Assembly (NCBI GenBank): GCA_036365455.1
Contig: JAWQUS010000030.1
Span: forward strand, 16,574,001-16,638,000
Reading direction: 5' to 3'
Source: Macrosoma leucophasiata
Taxonomy: Eukaryota; Arthropoda; Insecta; Lepidoptera; Hedylidae
Length of the DNA: 64,000 bases
The notes beneath the pieces were generated by a model, which was not told the DNA's origin, made no database searches, and worked only from the letters and a program-made list of their open reading frames with translations. Position 1 is the first letter of the stretch, and the number at the start of each line of letters is the position of its first letter. A program made the position numbers and the translations under genes. Shown here in pieces: positions 62,938-64,000 of this stretch.

Positions 62938-63222
62938 TTGTGGTAGAGCTCTCCAGTGACGGAGCTCGCAGGCGTAGGCACCACCGCATTATCTTATATA
63001 CTTGCCGCTAAATGGTAGTGTTCAGCACTATCGTGTTCCGGTCAGGTGGTAATGTACGGCCCTGTAATTTCCGGCACAGAAGCATAACACCTTAGGCCTC
63101 GGGAGTGGCAACGCATCTGCATATTGACCTCTGGTCATTATGTGGGTGTCTATAGGCTGCAGTCATCACTTAACGTCAATGTGAACTGCACGCTTGTTTG
63201 TCACTTTTATTACATAAAAAAA
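62938..63222 (+). repeat. Family A element, near full length
   Basis: GTGGTAGAGCTCTCCAGTGA to TTATTACATAAAAAAAATAT. A TC insertion lies in the first hairpin arm. Confidence 0.85.
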
Positions 63223-63716
63223 ATATATATGTATCAGAATATCTCGTAAATATTAAACCGTCTAAACCACGGGTGCATTTCGGTATTCCTATTAATTTTA
63301 TATGAGCCAAATACATCCGTAAAAAATATTTTATAGTAAAACCGTGTTCGATTGTTATCGCTATATTCAGCCAATTATGAAACTAAATACAGCAACATCA
63401 TATTTTTGTATAATAAATTCATTGAACCCATTAATTGCCGAAAATGATACCCGTTTGCCGCGTCCATTTAACGTATTTATAATACAAATTTCCCGTGCAT
63501 AATAAAGCTATAAATCACGAACGGTGTAGTCGCCATTATTTGGACGGGGCGCCGAGCCGCGAATTTATTTTATTTTCTTTCTTCCGCATAATGAAGAGCT
63601 ATCTTTTGGTAAAAAAAAAAGCGGTGGAAATTAACGAGCGGCGTGGAAGACAAAGGCGTTGGAGGCAGTCCAGCGGCGGCTGGATGCGGGCAATTTGCAA
63701 ACTCATTTGCGATATT
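63223..63716. other. Unique DNA, nothing recognised
   Basis: GC-richer patch at 63520-63700. The 99-codon frame there has an AT-run core and no recognisable motif. Confidence 0.35.
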
Positions 63717-64000
63717 AATAGAGCCCAGTTGTCAAGTGCGTGTTCGAGGGTAGACTGGGTTGGTGGTCCTTTTTTAAACGACTGTTGCCTTTGATTTGGA
63801 TCATGTCACGAAGTTGAAATCACACTGGTTTTTGAAATTAGATACACCGTGTATTTTTTTGACACGTAGGTAGAGAGAGCATACAGGTGTTCATATTGTA
63901 TTTTCCGCTGTAATCCATGCACTTGAATAGCTTACTCGTGATAGAGCCCAGTTGTCAAGTGCGTGTTCGAGGGTCGACTGAGTTGATGGTGCTTTTTTTA
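63717..64000 (+). repeat. Direct repeat of at least 60 bp at the window edge
   Basis: ATAGAGCCCAGTTGTCAAGT plus GCGTGTTCGAGGGT and a GACTG(G/A)GTTG(G/A)TGG block at about 63717-63777 recurs at about 63941-64000 and may continue past the window. Period about 224 bp. Confidence 0.8.

Larger units (their letters stand above)
1543..64000 (+). other. Putative long first intron (at least 62 kb), repeat-rich
   Basis: Downstream of the donor I find no further convincing host exon on the + strand, only repeats and unique AT-rich DNA. A very long first intron is common in large insect genes. The alternative, that the gene ends in an exon I missed and the rest is intergenic, cannot be excluded. Confidence 0.4.

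Noticed and set aside
1..64000. CRISPR array, bacterial operon or viral insertion
   Set aside because: Repeats are dispersed or inverted with no regular spacer pattern; no capsid, envelope, retroviral gag/protease/integrase or phage-like protein was recognised.

Overview
The window looks like nuclear DNA of an insect, most probably a moth or butterfly. It is AT-rich and packed with transposable elements of kinds typical of Lepidoptera: an R1-clade LINE, an R4/Dong-type LINE sitting in a TAA microsatellite, a mariner and its deletion derivative, short Helitron-like elements ending in CTAG, several tRNA-headed SINEs and a 5S-rRNA-headed SINE. I see no bacterial-style operons, no CRISPR and no virus. 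The organism call rests on this repeat content and my knowledge of insect repeats, not on a database match.

Host gene content is very small. The only convincing host coding piece is a GC-rich exon at 969-1542 on the + strand. It has a start codon with an in-frame stop just upstream, and it runs into a good splice donor at 1543. It encodes a His/Ser-rich, low-complexity N-terminus of about 191 residues that I do not recognise. No other exon is convincing, so the simplest reading is that 1543-64000 is a very long first intron (or intron plus intergenic DNA) filled with repeats. A juxtaposed acceptor/donor at 41648-41656 could be a recursive splice site in that intron.

Layout. 1-968: upstream region and probable 5' UTR. 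969-1542: exon 1. 1.5-4 kb: mostly unique AT-rich DNA. 4-6 kb: five related GC-rich cassettes, three with CRE or CRE-like sites. 6-20 kb: SINEs, hAT-type MITEs including a tandem dimer with a younger retroposon inside it, short Helitron-like elements and a 0.9-kb tandem duplication. 19.7-20.8 kb: 5'-truncated R1-clade LINE with a 15-bp target duplication. 21.7-25.1 kb: complex fold-back locus with two 0.88-kb inverted arms, a 0.5-kb direct repeat and four copies of a ~0.4-kb unit. 25-34 kb: fold-back elements, two of them carrying tRNA-like sequences. 34-46 kb: hAT-like elements, LINE fragments, and a mariner with a premature stop. 46-52 kb: SINEs and a Helitron. 52.4-53.9 kb: Dong-type LINE 3' part (419 codons, RLE endonuclease). 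53.9-59.4 kb: LINE tail, SINEs, nested inverted repeats and a 0.3-kb duplication. 59.4-62.7 kb: LINE with about 860 uninterrupted codons of endonuclease and reverse transcriptase. 62.9-64 kb: a last SINE and a direct repeat.

The repeat families show a layered history. I use these labels: A (about 28 copies of a ~280-bp SINE-like element with a conserved 5' hairpin), B (tRNA-derived SINE, ~310 bp), C (hAT-type MITE, ~295 bp, 8-bp target duplications), D (a second tRNA-derived SINE, ~200 bp), E (220-bp element with 8-bp duplications but no clear terminal inverted repeats), F (retroposon fragments, often as inverted pairs), I (~420-bp polyA retroposon) and K (~85-bp palindrome). Several insertions could be delimited to the base from their target duplications.
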